Notes under the pieces: model-generated
Database searches by the model: none
The model's input: the letters and a program-made list of their open reading frames with translations, nothing else
Told to the model about the DNA's origin: nothing
Shown here: in pieces, positions 15,359-24,053 of the stretch
Layout: every line of letters begins with the position of its first letter
How positions within the stretch are numbered: the stretch's first letter is position 1
Program-made: the position numbers and the translations under genes
Source: Rhizobium tibeticum
GTDB taxonomy: Bacteria; Pseudomonadota; Alphaproteobacteria; Rhizobiales; Rhizobiaceae
Reading direction: 5' to 3'
Assembly: GCF_900110205.1 (NCBI RefSeq)
Contig: NZ_FOCV01000026.1
Span: 1-64,000 of the forward strand
Length of the DNA stretch: 64,000 nucleotides

Positions 15359-17380
15359 TCAGAATTCCGTCCAGTCGGCGTCGTCGCGCGTGCTGGAAGG
15401 AGCGCTACCAGCACTGAAGGCGCTTGCAAGCTTCTGCCCGAGCGCCCGAGCCGGCGAGTTGGAGGGGCGTGTGATGCCTGACGTGGCGATGCGGACGGGC
15501 GCCTTTCTGGCTGCGATCGGCGGCACGACCGGGCGTGGGGCGGAATGGATCGGAGTGCTCTGGAGTGGAACGCCGGCGACGGTCGCGCTGAACCCGCCGG
15601 TGCCGGTGAGCTTGAACTGGTCGAGCAGATTGTTCAGTGCCGCCGCTTCCGTCGCGAGTTTGTGGCTCGCGGCGGTGCTTTCTTCCACCATAGCCGCATT
15701 CTTCTGTGTTCCCTGGTCCAGCGTGTTCACGGCCGTGTTGATCTCGTGCAAGCCGGTCGATTGCTCGCGGGCGGCTTCCGCGATCGCGTCGACGTGCTGG
15801 TTGATCTCCTGGACTTCATGAACGATGGCATCTAGCGCCTTGCCGGTTTCGCCGACAAGCGACACGCCCGTCTGCACATGGCCGCCTGACGCGGTGATCA
15901 GCGACTTGATCTCCCTGGCGGCGTTGGCCGAGCGCTGCGCGAGTTCGCGCACTTCCTGGGCAACGACGGCAAAGCCCTTGCCGGCCTCACCGGCGCGGGC
16001 GGCCTCGACGCCTGCGTTGAGTGCGAGAAGGTTCGTCTGGAAGGCGATGTCGTCGATGACGCCGATGATGTTGCCGATCTCCGTCGAGGACTGCTCGATC
16101 TGCTGCATGGCGTTGACTGCCTTGCGCACGACCTGGCCGGACTTTTCGGCACCCGCCCGCATGCGGGCAACGAGGCCGCGTGCTTCATCGGCGCGTCTGG
16201 CAGCATCCTTCACCGTGGTGGTGATCTCCTCAAGTGCGGCTGCCGTCTCCTCGACGGAGGCTGCCTGCTGCTCCGTGCGCTTTGAAAGCTCGTCTGCGGC
16301 GGCGCGGATCTCGCTTGCGCCTGCAGTGATGGAGCGGGCGTTGGCGCCGACCGTCTGCATGGTGTCGTTCAGCCGCAGGACCGAGTTGTTGAAATCTTGC
16401 CGCAGCGTGTCAAGATCGCCAACAAAAGCTGTGTCGATCCGTGATGCGAGGTCCCCGTCGGCCAGTCGGCGCAAGCCGTCGCCAAGCGCGCCAACCGCGC
16501 GTGAGAGGTCTGCGGCGTCGGTCGCGCGCTGCGCCTCGCGCTCGCGGCGTTCGCTGTCACTGAGATTGCGGTTCCTCTCGGCCTCGCTCTCGAGCCGGAG
16601 GCGCTCGACGGCGTTGTCGCGGAAGACGGCAACGGCGCCGGCCATTTGGCCGATTTCGTCGCGACGATCAAGGCCGTCGATGGCGCTCTGCGTATCGCCC
16701 CGCGCGAGCTGTGTCATCCGATCACGCAGACGGGCCATGGGGGCAGTGATCCCCGCTTGAGCGACCCATACGCTAAGGCCGAGCGCGCCCAACACAGCAA
16801 GGCCGATCAGCGCGAAACAGAAGGTTATGCGCTGGTTGACCGTGGAGGAAAGCGCATCGCCGCCGTCGTTCAGCAACGCCATCAGCGCGTCGTTGTTGGC
16901 GATCATTTTCGGCGTGACCGCGTTAAGCTTGGCGTTCAGCATGCTGGCCGCAAGCTGCGCGCCAGCGCTGTCCTTTGCCTTGGCGAGGTCGACGACCTTG
17001 CTGGAAAGCGCTTCCATCTCGCCAATGCCGACAAGAATGTCGTCGATTGCCTGCTTGCGGCTTGGAACAAGGGCGGCGGCCTGTTCGAGACGTTCGCGCG
17101 CCTGAGGCATCTTGCTTGGCGTTGCGAGCGCCGTATTGAAAGCGGGCGTGTCCGGCTTGAGGCCGGCGATCAGCGTCACCTGAAGCACGGCGGCGATTGC
17201 CGAAGCGCTGGCGCGCGATGCTTGCATGGCAGCCATCGCCTCGTCGTCGATAAAGGCACTGTAGGCGGCGTCGGCACCGCGAAATTCCTTGATGACATAA
17301 ACGAGGCCGCCGAGGGCGATCGCTCCGAGAAGCGCGACGACAGATATGATCTTCGTTGGGATTTTGAAATTCTTCAGCAT
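15359..17380 (-). CDS. methyl-accepting chemotaxis protein
   Basis: Transmembrane chemoreceptor that controls CheA activity. I choose the ATG read from 17380 (MLKNFKIPTKI, 673 residues); in-frame starts exist 7 and 23 codons upstream. Order: TM1 (about 11-31), a periplasmic four-helix-type sensor (about 35-185), TM2 (about 190-212, FALIGLAVLGALGLSVWVA), two HAMP-like segments (each with a short DxxxEIGQ or DGDLASRID pattern), then the signalling domain with the hairpin tip NIIGVIDDIAFQTNLLALNA. The last five residues, DWTEF, match the xWxxF docking peptide that tethers CheR/CheB in enteric receptors. It is a solo gene with its own terminator; the ligand is unknown. Confidence 0.95.
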   Translation of the reverse strand: MLKNFKIPTKIISVVALLGAIALGGLVYVIKEFRGADAAYSAFIDDEAMAAMQASRASASAIAAVLQVTLIAGLKPDTPAFNTALATPSKMPQARERLEQAAALVPSRKQAIDDILVGIGEMEALSSKVVDLAKAKDSAGAQLAASMLNAKLNAVTPKMIANNDALMALLNDGGDALSSTVNQRITFCFALIGLAVLGALGLSVWVAQAGITAPMARLRDRMTQLARGDTQSAIDGLDRRDEIGQMAGAVAVFRDNAVERLRLESEAERNRNLSDSERREREAQRATDAADLSRAVGALGDGLRRLADGDLASRIDTAFVGDLDTLRQDFNNSVLRLNDTMQTVGANARSITAGASEIRAAADELSKRTEQQAASVEETAAALEEITTTVKDAARRADEARGLVARMRAGAEKSGQVVRKAVNAMQQIEQSSTEIGNIIGVIDDIAFQTNLLALNAGVEAARAGEAGKGFAVVAQEVRELAQRSANAAREIKSLITASGGHVQTGVSLVGETGKALDAIVHEVQEINQHVDAIAEAAREQSTGLHEINTAVNTLDQGTQKNAAMVEESTAASHKLATEAAALNNLLDQFKLTGTGGFSATVAGVPLQSTPIHSAPRPVVPPIAARKAPVRIATSGITRPSNSPARALGQKLASAFSAGSAPSSTRDDADWTEF

Positions 17381-17623
17381 GGATATATCCAGTCGCTTCA
17401 TCCGGCCAATGGCGGGCCGGCGATAAAAGCATTTTAAGAGGCAGGGCATGACGCATGATACGGCATGGTGGGATGCCTTGAAGGCTCGACATGCGCATCA
17501 TGCGTTCGGCCCGCGAGCCGGCGTCGTCCCGGCGAATAGAATGGGACATTGTTTAATGCGCCCCTAACGCTTACTGCCTGTCCCAGGAAAAATTTGGACG
17601 GTGCCGCCTAGTGCTGAGCGGCG

Positions 17624-18300
17624 CTAAGTGCGACGCAACCTCTCAGGCGTGGTGACGGGCGCATGAGGCGTCCTGTCCCAGAAGAAGGGTCTTCTCGGCA
17701 GCTCGAAAAGCGCGCGCCATACCGCGACCGAAATCATCAGCCAATAGAGCGGGACATAGATCCATCGCTAGCCGACGCTGCGCCTTTCGTCTCGCAGCAT
17801 CACCACCCTGCCGAGCAGCAGAAAGAGCCCGTAGCCTGCCCCCATGTTGGTAAGATCAAGCAGGACGAGCGCGCCTCGCTGTTGTCGGCGGTTGGAAGCC
17901 GAGCGCCAGGTAGCCGGCGATGGTGACCAGAAGCATGATCAGCCAAGGATGGGTCAGCGAGTAGGCTGGAGCATCAGGAGGCTGCCGGCGCCGGCCAGCG
18001 CATAGTTCAACGCTTTGGGTTTCGTACGCGGATGGGCAGGCGGCACCTCGACGATCTCGAATTGCGGCCAAGCGCTTAGACCTCAGCCGCGATCGTCGCA
18101 TGATCGTCCGCCTCGCACACCAGCTTGATATCGAGCCTCGAAGCTTGCCAGTTCGGCCGACCAAGCGCCTTGACGAGCTGAGCCGCCGGGCGATTGTCGG
18201 CTTGCCGATCCCGAGTTGCAGCAGAACCTCTGCTTCCTGCTGGTAAGAATCGGTCGCCACGCGCGCCGGTGGCGTCGGCGCGTCATGGCGAATTGTACGA
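17624..18300 (-). pseudogene. decayed membrane glycosyltransferase (family 2)
   Basis: Three minus-strand frames together recover pieces of a rhizobial GT2 membrane glycosyltransferase. Near 18225-18262 EAEVLLQL resembles the family's N-terminal block. WQASRLDIKLVCEADDHATIA follows in one frame and FEIVEVPPAHPRTKPKALNYALAGAG in another. The catalytic core (some 200-300 residues) is missing, and LTHPWLIMLLVTIAGYLALG then picks up the C-terminal membrane helices. MGAGYGLFLLLGRVVMLRDER, an in-frame stop, and WIYVPLYWLMISVAVWRALFE, PFFWDRTPHAP complete the tail, which stops at 17624-17626. Several frameshifts, a stop and a large internal deletion make it clearly dead. Confidence 0.8.
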
Positions 18301-18413
18301 TCATCCAAAGAGCGCGCGGTCGTCGATCCCGCCCGGCGCATATTCCCCGAGACGCATGATTCTGATACACCGTTTCCAGAATGGCAGTGCATGCTTCCCC
18401 GAGGCGGATCACA

Positions 18414-19289
18414 ATGGTGCAATTTAAACTAGCATCCCTGAATCTTAAGGGGCTATGCAGCTTTTGGCTATGTCTGGTTGTATGTTTTTGCCCGCTCTCG
18501 CTGTTCGCCCAGCAGGCGGCGCCGAGCTTGCCGCTGCTTTTCGATTCCAGGGAGCGCCTTGCAAAGCCGGACCTTTCGTCGCTCGTGCGCCTGCGGTTCC
18601 TGACGACGATCGATTTTCCGCCGTTCAACTTTACGGATCAGAACGGCAAGCTTGCCGGCTTCAACATCGATCTCGCCCGCGAGATCTGCAATGAACTAGA
18701 GATTGCTAGCAAATGCCAGATCCAGGCACTGCCATTCGTTGACCTGAATGCTGCGTTGGCAGCATCGCAAGGCGATGCCGTCATCGCCGGCATTGCCGTC
18801 AGCGAGGAGTTACGGCGGCAATTCGCCTTTTCTCGCCCGTATCTGATGCTGCCCGCCCGCTTTGTTCGAAACTTGAAGGCTCCCATCAAGGGTGAAGATG
18901 CCAGTGTTCTGGCCGACCATTCGGTGGGCGTCGTCAACAAGACGGCGCACGAGGCCATGCTGTCCGCCTATTTCCCGACGGTGAAGCTCGTACCCTTCGA
19001 CAGCAAGGATGCCCTTTTGGTGGCATTGAGAGAGGGCAAGGTGGAGGCTGCCTTCGCGGATTCCCTCCAGCTTTCGTTCTGGGTTTCGTCACAGGCTTCG
19101 GCGAAATGCTGCGCGCTATTCGACGGGCCCTATCTCTCCGAGCAGTTTCTGGGCGAAGGCATGACGATTATGCTGCGTCAGAAGGACGATGTTCTGACGG
19201 CAGCGCTCGACCATGCGCTGGCAGCGCTGTCGCGCAGTGGCCGCCTGCAGGAAATCTACCTGCGCTATTTCCCTTACGGCTTGTACTAA
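18414..19289 (+). CDS. extracellular solute-binding protein, family 3
   Basis: Start ATG 18414 behind GAGGCGGA. The 292-residue protein has a secretion signal (FWLCLVVCFCPLSLFAQQAA, cleavage near AQ-QA) and a type-II periplasmic-binding fold: LRFLTTIDFPPFNFTDQNGKLAGFNIDLAREICNEL, then VIAGIAVSEELRRQFAFSRPY, and a C-terminal LQEIYLRYFPYG. Family members bind polar amino acids or related small molecules. No permease or ATPase gene is adjacent, so it may serve a transporter encoded elsewhere or act as a stand-alone sensor. Its upstream neighbour on the other strand is a pseudogene, so its promoter probably lies within that debris. Confidence 0.88.
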   Translation: MVQFKLASLNLKGLCSFWLCLVVCFCPLSLFAQQAAPSLPLLFDSRERLAKPDLSSLVRLRFLTTIDFPPFNFTDQNGKLAGFNIDLAREICNELEIASKCQIQALPFVDLNAALAASQGDAVIAGIAVSEELRRQFAFSRPYLMLPARFVRNLKAPIKGEDASVLADHSVGVVNKTAHEAMLSAYFPTVKLVPFDSKDALLVALREGKVEAAFADSLQLSFWVSSQASAKCCALFDGPYLSEQFLGEGMTIMLRQKDDVLTAALDHALAALSRSGRLQEIYLRYFPYGLY

Positions 19290-19350
19290 AGCGCGCCGCG
19301 ATCTTTCAGATTCGCCGCGCTTAGTTTTGTTTTTGTGCAGTTCTTTATCT

Positions 19351-19380
19351 CGAAACCGGTTCCCACTTTCGGGAGACATG
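19351..19380. repeat. intergenic palindromic repeat of rhizobial type
   Basis: The segment with AAACCGGTTCCCACTTTCGGG matches, from memory, a short palindromic element scattered between genes in many rhizobial genomes. Related bases (GAAAACCGGTTACAC) occur at 31403-31417 in this window. It lies between two convergent genes. Confidence 0.4.
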
Positions 19381-19382
19381 CG

Positions 19383-19796
19383 TTAGCCCTTGCGAAAGCG
19401 GGCGATCGCGCTGCGCTCGATGGCGGCGCAGGTCAGCTTGTCGAGGCCGAGGCGGTCGCGCAGCAGGCTGAGCAGGCGCAACTCTTCCGCCTTGACCGAG
19501 AGATCGGCCGAGGCAACTTCGACAGCTAGGGCGTAGGCTGTGTCGTAGAGGCGCGAAGGCAGCGTGTCCTTGACGGTTTCAAGCACGATGTCGAGACCCT
19601 CGGGACCGGCCAGCAATGCTGCGCAGTCACGCGCAACAGAAATCAGCTTCTCGTCGTCGAAATCATGGAAGACCGGCAGGAAGCCGATCAGTTGGCCGAT
19701 GCGCTCCATCTCGCGATCGTTCATCGTGCTGTCGACGGCGGATGCCATCACCATCACGTAGATCAATGCGTCGTGGGCGGAAAGCGGCTTGTTCAT
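19383..19796 (-). CDS. TerB-family (tellurite-resistance-like) protein
   Basis: A 137-residue all-helical cytoplasmic protein with the TerB pattern: SAHDALIYVMVMASAVDSTMNDREMERIGQLI, then a metal-binding-like acidic stretch (FDDEKL) and ALAVEVASADLSVKAEELRLLSLLRDRLGLD. TerB domains bind divalent metal and occur in envelope-stress and tellurite-resistance contexts, but stand-alone copies of this size have no proven role. No other ter gene is nearby apart from a TerC-family protein at 41.8 kb, which is not linked. It stands alone, downstream of and opposite to the S24/nuclease-fold operon. Confidence 0.85.
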   Translation of the reverse strand: MNKPLSAHDALIYVMVMASAVDSTMNDREMERIGQLIGFLPVFHDFDDEKLISVARDCAALLAGPEGLDIVLETVKDTLPSRLYDTAYALAVEVASADLSVKAEELRLLSLLRDRLGLDKLTCAAIERSAIARFRKG

Positions 19797-19849
19797 ATCT
19801 CGATGATCCCTCTTAAACGAGCTCAGAGTCTAGGAACTGGCCAGCGACA

Positions 19850-20587
19850 TTACAAGCCGTCAAGCGGTAGATCGGAAGGCAGATTCTCGGGGATGCTGGT
19901 TTCTGTGGCGCTGCGAGGGTCGTCACCATAAAGGCCTTTGCCTGTCTGCCTTGCCTTCTCGCCGACTTCGGCAAGCGCAGATCCCTTTTCAGCCTCGGCC
20001 CAGCCGTTTTCGACGAGCCACTGCGAAATGTCCTGCGTGCCGATCCTGCAGGCGGCGGTAACCGTGCCGGTCCACTCACTGCTGTCGAGATCGCAGCGGA
20101 CGGTTCTGAGGCGCAGAAACAGCCGCACATTGGTCTTCGCCAGCATTCCGCATGGCCATTCCCGGCCTTTGCTGTCGGTGCATATCTTGTCTGCTGGCGT
20201 AGGATTGATGCCGGCAAGCTGCAGGCGGCGTTCGCCAAACGCCAACACGCCCGCACTTTCGGCGACGGGGCGAACGAGGTTCACGTCCTTGTCTTCGGCA
20301 ATTCTTGCCGGTTGCTCCGGCTCTGCTGCCGCAATGCGCTCCAGTGGCTTGCCGTCGACGACGGCTGGGTAAAACTGGCTGACGTCGTCGACGTGCCGCG
20401 CATTCATGCTGGCTTCGGGATTTGTCGTTGGTCGCGCTGCGGCGGCGGGAGGCGGCACATGCAAATCCGTCGGAGCTGCAGTCTCCTCCGGATCAATGGC
20501 CGAGCCAAGCCGCTCTCCGCCCGCCGCTATGAGGCCGGCAACAGTTCCGATCCCTGCAATAGCCGTCAGAATTGCCGCGGGACGCAT
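19850..20587 (-). CDS. SNase-fold protein, apparently catalytically degenerate
   Basis: Start ATG read from 20587, behind AGGAAG. The 245-residue protein has an N-terminal membrane anchor or signal (residues 1-25), a proline/alanine-rich linker, and a thermonuclease-like domain from about 110: GERRLQLAGINPTPAD, WPCGMLAKTNVRLFLRLRTVRCDL, then WLVENGWAEAEKGSALAEVGEKARQTGKGLYGD. True nucleases of this fold use an Arg-Glu-Arg triad; here the usual RLxGIDAPE has become LQLAGINPTP and the second arginine loop is SSEWTGTV, so all three catalytic residues seem lost. It follows the S24 repressor by 11 bp, in one operon. A binding or structural role is more likely than cutting. Confidence 0.78.
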   Translation of the reverse strand: MRPAAILTAIAGIGTVAGLIAAGGERLGSAIDPEETAAPTDLHVPPPAAAARPTTNPEASMNARHVDDVSQFYPAVVDGKPLERIAAAEPEQPARIAEDKDVNLVRPVAESAGVLAFGERRLQLAGINPTPADKICTDSKGREWPCGMLAKTNVRLFLRLRTVRCDLDSSEWTGTVTAACRIGTQDISQWLVENGWAEAEKGSALAEVGEKARQTGKGLYGDDPRSATETSIPENLPSDLPLDGL

Positions 20588-20598
20588 GGAATATCTTC

Positions 20599-21264
20599 CT
20601 ACTGGCTGGCCCAGATGATGCGGGCGATCCAATCCACGTCGGAAAGCTCGATCGTCCGGTTCGGATGCTCGGGGTTGAGCGACATCAATTCGATCGACCG
20701 CGGGCTCTGGCGCAACAGTACCTTGGCCATAACCTCGCCCTCGCGCGTCTTGACGACGACGCGATCGTTGCGGCGAACTTGCGCGCCGGGCTCGACGATC
20801 AGAACGTCGCCATCGCGGTAGAGCGGCATCATGCTCTCGCCCTGAACCTCGAGCGCATAGACGCCCGCTTTCTGCGAGGGCGCCGTCGGGAATTCCACGA
20901 CGTCCCAGCCTTGTCCGGCCGGAAAGCCGCCATCATCGAAGAAACCGCCAGCGCCGGCCTGCGCAAAGCCGAGAAGTGGGATCGAGCTGCCCTGCGGCGG
21001 GAAGGCCCCCTCAGCAAGGCTGGAAAAGCTGCCTGCCGGGCGCATAAAGGTCAGGAATTGCTCCATGCTGGCGCCGGTTGCATCCAGCACCTTGGCGATC
21101 GATTCTGTCGAGGGCCAGCGCAGCCGTCCATCGGCAGACAGTCGCTTGGACTTGTTGAAGGAGGTCGGATCGAGCCCCGCGCGTCGGGCAAGACCGGACG
21201 GCGTCAGGTCATGGCGTTCGGCAAGCCTGTCGATCGCTCCCCAGATTTGCTCGTGTGACAGCAT
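20599..21264 (-). CDS. S24-family (LexA/CI-like) transcriptional repressor
   Basis: Start ATG read from 21264 (MLSHEQIW, 221 residues). An N-terminal helix-turn-helix (about 5-60, LAERHDLTPSGLARRAGLDPTSFNKSKR) is followed by a peptidase-S24 domain with the nucleophile in QGESMMP (S144) and the partner lysine in EVMAKVLL (K181). The 37-residue spacing equals that of E. coli LexA (S119/K156). An Ala-Gly candidate cleavage site sits in GFAQAGAGG. The domain layout resembles phage repressors, yet no phage genes surround it and the gene heads a two-gene backbone operon with the degenerate nuclease. It may be a stress-responsive, self-cleaving regulator. Confidence 0.88.
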   Translation of the reverse strand: MLSHEQIWGAIDRLAERHDLTPSGLARRAGLDPTSFNKSKRLSADGRLRWPSTESIAKVLDATGASMEQFLTFMRPAGSFSSLAEGAFPPQGSSIPLLGFAQAGAGGFFDDGGFPAGQGWDVVEFPTAPSQKAGVYALEVQGESMMPLYRDGDVLIVEPGAQVRRNDRVVVKTREGEVMAKVLLRQSPRSIELMSLNPEHPNRTIELSDVDWIARIIWASQ

Positions 21265-21369
21265 GTCGCCTGATTTCTGCGCGCGTGCGCGATCCTTCAA
21301 CGGCGAAATATTAACCGCAAGCCCAGCGGGAGTAAAGAGATGAAAGGAATAAAATCCTGTCCCGGGCCC

Positions 21370-22017
21370 TCAGGCCACCATTGCCATGTTGATCTTGCCG
21401 AGCTGGATCACCGCTTGCGTGCGGCTGTCGACATTGAGCTTGAGCAGGATGGCCGAGACATGCGCCTTGATCGTCGCCTCGGAAACGCCGAGCTCGTAGG
21501 CGATCTGTTTGTTGAGAAGGCCTTCTGCCAGCATCGTCAGGACACGGCTCTGCTGTGGTGTCAGCGTATGCAGACGGTGGATCAAGTCGGCGACGTCAGG
21601 GTCCTGTTCCTGTCCGTCCCGGTAACTCTCTGGCGTGGCGATATCGCCGGCCAGAACCGTCTGGATGCCGCGGCGGATGTCGTCGATCCCTGAGGATTTG
21701 GAGATGAAGCCGGATGCGCCGAGTTCCAGCGCGCGGCGGATCGTGGTCGCATCATCGGTCGCGGAGATGATGACGATCGGCAGCCCGGCGAATTCGGAGC
21801 GCAGCGCCATCAGGCCGGAGAAGCCGCTGACGCCAGGCATCGAAAGATCGAGCAGCATCAGGTCTGCTTCCGGGTGCTCCCCGGCGGCCATCCGCGCTGC
21901 GGCGAAATCGCCGGCCTCGACGATCTCAGGATGACCTTCCATGCCGATCACCGCCTGACGAAGCGCATCCCGGAAAAGCGGATGGTCGTCGGCAATGATG
22001 ATTGTCTGTTCCTGCAT
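21370..22017 (-). CDS. LuxR/NarL-family response regulator
   Basis: A 215-residue two-domain regulator. The receiver domain (1-120) has the acidic pocket ADDHPLF, the phospho-acceptor D57 in LMLLDLSMPG, the switch threonine/serine in VIISATDD and the lysine in FISKSS. A linker leads to a GerE helix-turn-helix (about 148-210, LTPQQSRVLTMLAEGLLNKQIAYELGVSEATIKAHVSAILLKL). No sensor kinase is adjacent, so its partner is encoded elsewhere. The gene is monocistronic and converges on no close neighbour. Target genes unknown. Confidence 0.92.
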   Translation of the reverse strand: MQEQTIIIADDHPLFRDALRQAVIGMEGHPEIVEAGDFAAARMAAGEHPEADLMLLDLSMPGVSGFSGLMALRSEFAGLPIVIISATDDATTIRRALELGASGFISKSSGIDDIRRGIQTVLAGDIATPESYRDGQEQDPDVADLIHRLHTLTPQQSRVLTMLAEGLLNKQIAYELGVSEATIKAHVSAILLKLNVDSRTQAVIQLGKINMAMVA

Positions 22018-22107
22018 CGATCGCTCCCTCCCAAGAGCCCGATTGCCTGGTCATGGCCCGTGCTCCCCACACGATACATGCCTCCATTCTGATATGACTA
22101 TACCAAA

Positions 22108-22506
22108 TCATGTCTTTTGCGGAAGGGTATTGCGCTCCTCCTCGTCCTGGAATTCCTTGACTATCCCCATGAAGCTGCGCATCCAGCGCTCCATGATGCC
22201 GATCGAGCGGTCGATTTCCGCGTCTGAGGGCAGGGCCTTGTTGACGATGCTCTTGTTCTCCAGCGCCGTGACGCGGGCCGAAAGTCGGTCGAGTTCCTGC
22301 TCGTAGGCGGCGCGCTCGTCGGCGGCCATTCGGCAGGCGAGAGTACCGTCCTTCTCCTCGCAGAGCGACATGGCGCCAGTCTTCCGGTCGAGGCGCACGA
22401 AGTGGTCGCCGCTTCGCTCCAGCTGGAAGCGGGACGTGTCTATTTCTGCCGCGTAGCCACCGAGCGGCAAAAGAAGCGCGAAAAAGCCGATTGCGATATG
22501 TCTCAT
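22108..22506 (-). CDS. secreted hypothetical protein with coiled coil
   Basis: Start ATG read from 22506, behind GGAGG. The 132-residue product begins with a signal peptide (MRHIAIGFFALLLPLGGYAAE, cleaved near GYA-AE), followed by a short beta segment with two cysteines (SLCEEKDGTLACR, likely a disulfide) and a coiled coil (about 65-95, YEQELDRLSARVTALENK), ending in an acidic helix. The pattern suggests a small periplasmic scaffold protein that oligomerises. No named family is recognised with certainty. It is divergent from the DUF952-pyrD operon. Confidence 0.72.
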   Translation of the reverse strand: MRHIAIGFFALLLPLGGYAAEIDTSRFQLERSGDHFVRLDRKTGAMSLCEEKDGTLACRMAADERAAYEQELDRLSARVTALENKSIVNKALPSDAEIDRSIGIMERWMRSFMGIVKEFQDEEERNTLPQKT

Positions 22507-22614
22507 GATTTCCTCCGGAAATCTCGGTGGCCGCCGCATTTTTCGCAGCGAGGCGTGGACATCGCCTTCGCTTTGCGGCAAAGCCCGGGAAAGACCAGTC
22601 ATTCCGAGGCCATC

Positions 22615-22968
22615 ATGACCCTGACACCCACGCTTTACAAGATCGTGACGGAAACGCTCTGGCAGGAGACCAAGGCGGCCGGCATTTTCCGGGGTGCCGC
22701 GATCGACCTCCAGGACGGCTATATCCACTTCTCGACAGCCGCCCAGGTCAAGCAGACGGCGGCACTTTATTTCGCGGGTCAGACGGGGCTTCTGCTCGTT
22801 GCCGTCGATGGCAGCAAATTCGGCGAGGAGCTCGTTTTCGAACCGTCACGCGGCGGCGATCTCTTCCCGCATCTCTATGCAGATCTGCCGTCCTCGGCCG
22901 TATTGTGGGAAAAGCCGCTGCCGCTCGATGCCGCCGGCCAGCATATCTTTCCGGACCTTCAGCCATGA
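22615..22968 (+). CDS. DUF952 protein
   Basis: Start ATG 22615 (MTLTPTLYKIV), 117 residues; the frame is open further upstream but overlaps the divergent gene. DUF952 signature: TLYKIVTETLWQETKAAGIFRGAAIDLQDGYIHFSTAAQVKQTAALYF and LVFEPSRGGDLFPHLYADLP. The function is unproven; in rhizobia it commonly sits immediately before pyrD. Here its stop codon overlaps the pyrD start by 4 bp (ATGA), so the two are translationally coupled, which hints at a link with pyrimidine synthesis or at simple co-expression. Confidence 0.88.
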   Translation: MTLTPTLYKIVTETLWQETKAAGIFRGAAIDLQDGYIHFSTAAQVKQTAALYFAGQTGLLLVAVDGSKFGEELVFEPSRGGDLFPHLYADLPSSAVLWEKPLPLDAAGQHIFPDLQP

Positions 22969-24053
22969 TCGATCTGTTCAAGCACGCCGCCCGCAAGGGG
23001 CTCTTCCTCTTCGACCCAGAGACTGCGCACGGCATGTCGATCGCCGCGCTGAAGGCAGGTGCCGTTCCAGCCTGCCGGATCGCGCCCGATCCGCGCTTGA
23101 GGCAGAGTGTTGCCGGCCTCGATTTCGTCAATCCGATCGGTATGGCCGCCGGCTATGACAAGAATGCCGAAGTGCCGGAAGCGCTGCTGAAGATCGGCTT
23201 CGGCTTTACCGAGATCGGCACCGTGACGCCGAAGCCGCAATCCGGAAACCCGCGTCCGCGCATCTTCCGGCTGGTCGAGGATGAAGGCGTCATCAACCGC
23301 CTCGGCTTCAACAACGAGGGACACGACGCCGCCTTCGCGCGGCTGTCGGCCGTGCGCGGCAACGGCATCATCGGCGTCAACATCGGCGCCAACAAGGACA
23401 GCGAAGACCGTATCGGCGACTATGTTCTCGGAATCCGCCGTTTCTATTCCGTCGCGCGCTATTTCACCGCCAACATCTCCTCGCCGAACACGCCGGGCCT
23501 GCGCGATCTGCAGGCACGCGAAAGCCTCGCTGCGCTCTTGTCGGCGGTGCTTTCCGCCCGCGATAACGAAGCCGCTAAGTCTGGCAGGAAGATCCCGGTC
23601 TTTCTGAAGATCGCGCCCGATCTGACGGATGAGGGGCTGGATGATATCGCTGCCGAAGCATTGTCGCACGCACTGGATGGCCTGATCGTCTCGAACACCA
23701 CGCTTTCCCGCAATGGCCTTAGGGATCAGCGCCAGGCGAAGGAAGCGGGCGGGCTCTCCGGCAAGCCGCTGTTCGACAGATCGACCGTCGTTCTGGCAAA
23801 GGTCCGCAGGCGTGTCGGCGGGGCGATGCCGATCATCGGCGTCGGCGGCGTGTCGTCGGCGGAAACGGCGCTGGAGAAGATCAAGGCCGGCGCCGACCTC
23901 GTACAGCTCTATTCCTGCATGGTCTATGAAGGGCCGGGACTGCCGGGCACGATCGTCCGCGGCCTGTCGAAGCTGCTGGATCGCGAGCAGGTGAAATCGA
24001 TCCGCGATCTCAGGGACAGCAGGACGGATTACTGGGCAACGCGGAACGTCTGA
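22965..24053 (+). CDS. pyrD: dihydroorotate dehydrogenase (quinone), class 2
   Basis: Catalyses the fourth step of pyrimidine synthesis, oxidising dihydroorotate to orotate with electrons passed via FMN to quinone at the inner membrane. The 362-residue protein carries the class-2 features: an N-terminal helical membrane-association segment (MIDLFKHAARKGLFLFDPETAHG), VNPIGMAAGYDKNAEV, the NISSPNTPGLRDLQ loop holding the catalytic serine, KIAPDLTDEGLDDIA, SNTTLSR, GGLSGKPLF and the FMN-binding IGVGGVSSAETALEKIKAGADLVQLYS. It is coupled to the upstream DUF952 gene. Its last 25 bp overlap the convergent MATE gene. Confidence 0.97.
   Translation: MIDLFKHAARKGLFLFDPETAHGMSIAALKAGAVPACRIAPDPRLRQSVAGLDFVNPIGMAAGYDKNAEVPEALLKIGFGFTEIGTVTPKPQSGNPRPRIFRLVEDEGVINRLGFNNEGHDAAFARLSAVRGNGIIGVNIGANKDSEDRIGDYVLGIRRFYSVARYFTANISSPNTPGLRDLQARESLAALLSAVLSARDNEAAKSGRKIPVFLKIAPDLTDEGLDDIAAEALSHALDGLIVSNTTLSRNGLRDQRQAKEAGGLSGKPLFDRSTVVLAKVRRRVGGAMPIIGVGGVSSAETALEKIKAGADLVQLYSCMVYEGPGLPGTIVRGLSKLLDREQVKSIRDLRDSRTDYWATRNV

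Noticed and set aside
20599..21264. Sign of a prophage at the S24 repressor
   Set aside because: No integrase, structural or replication genes nearby; all neighbours are backbone genes.
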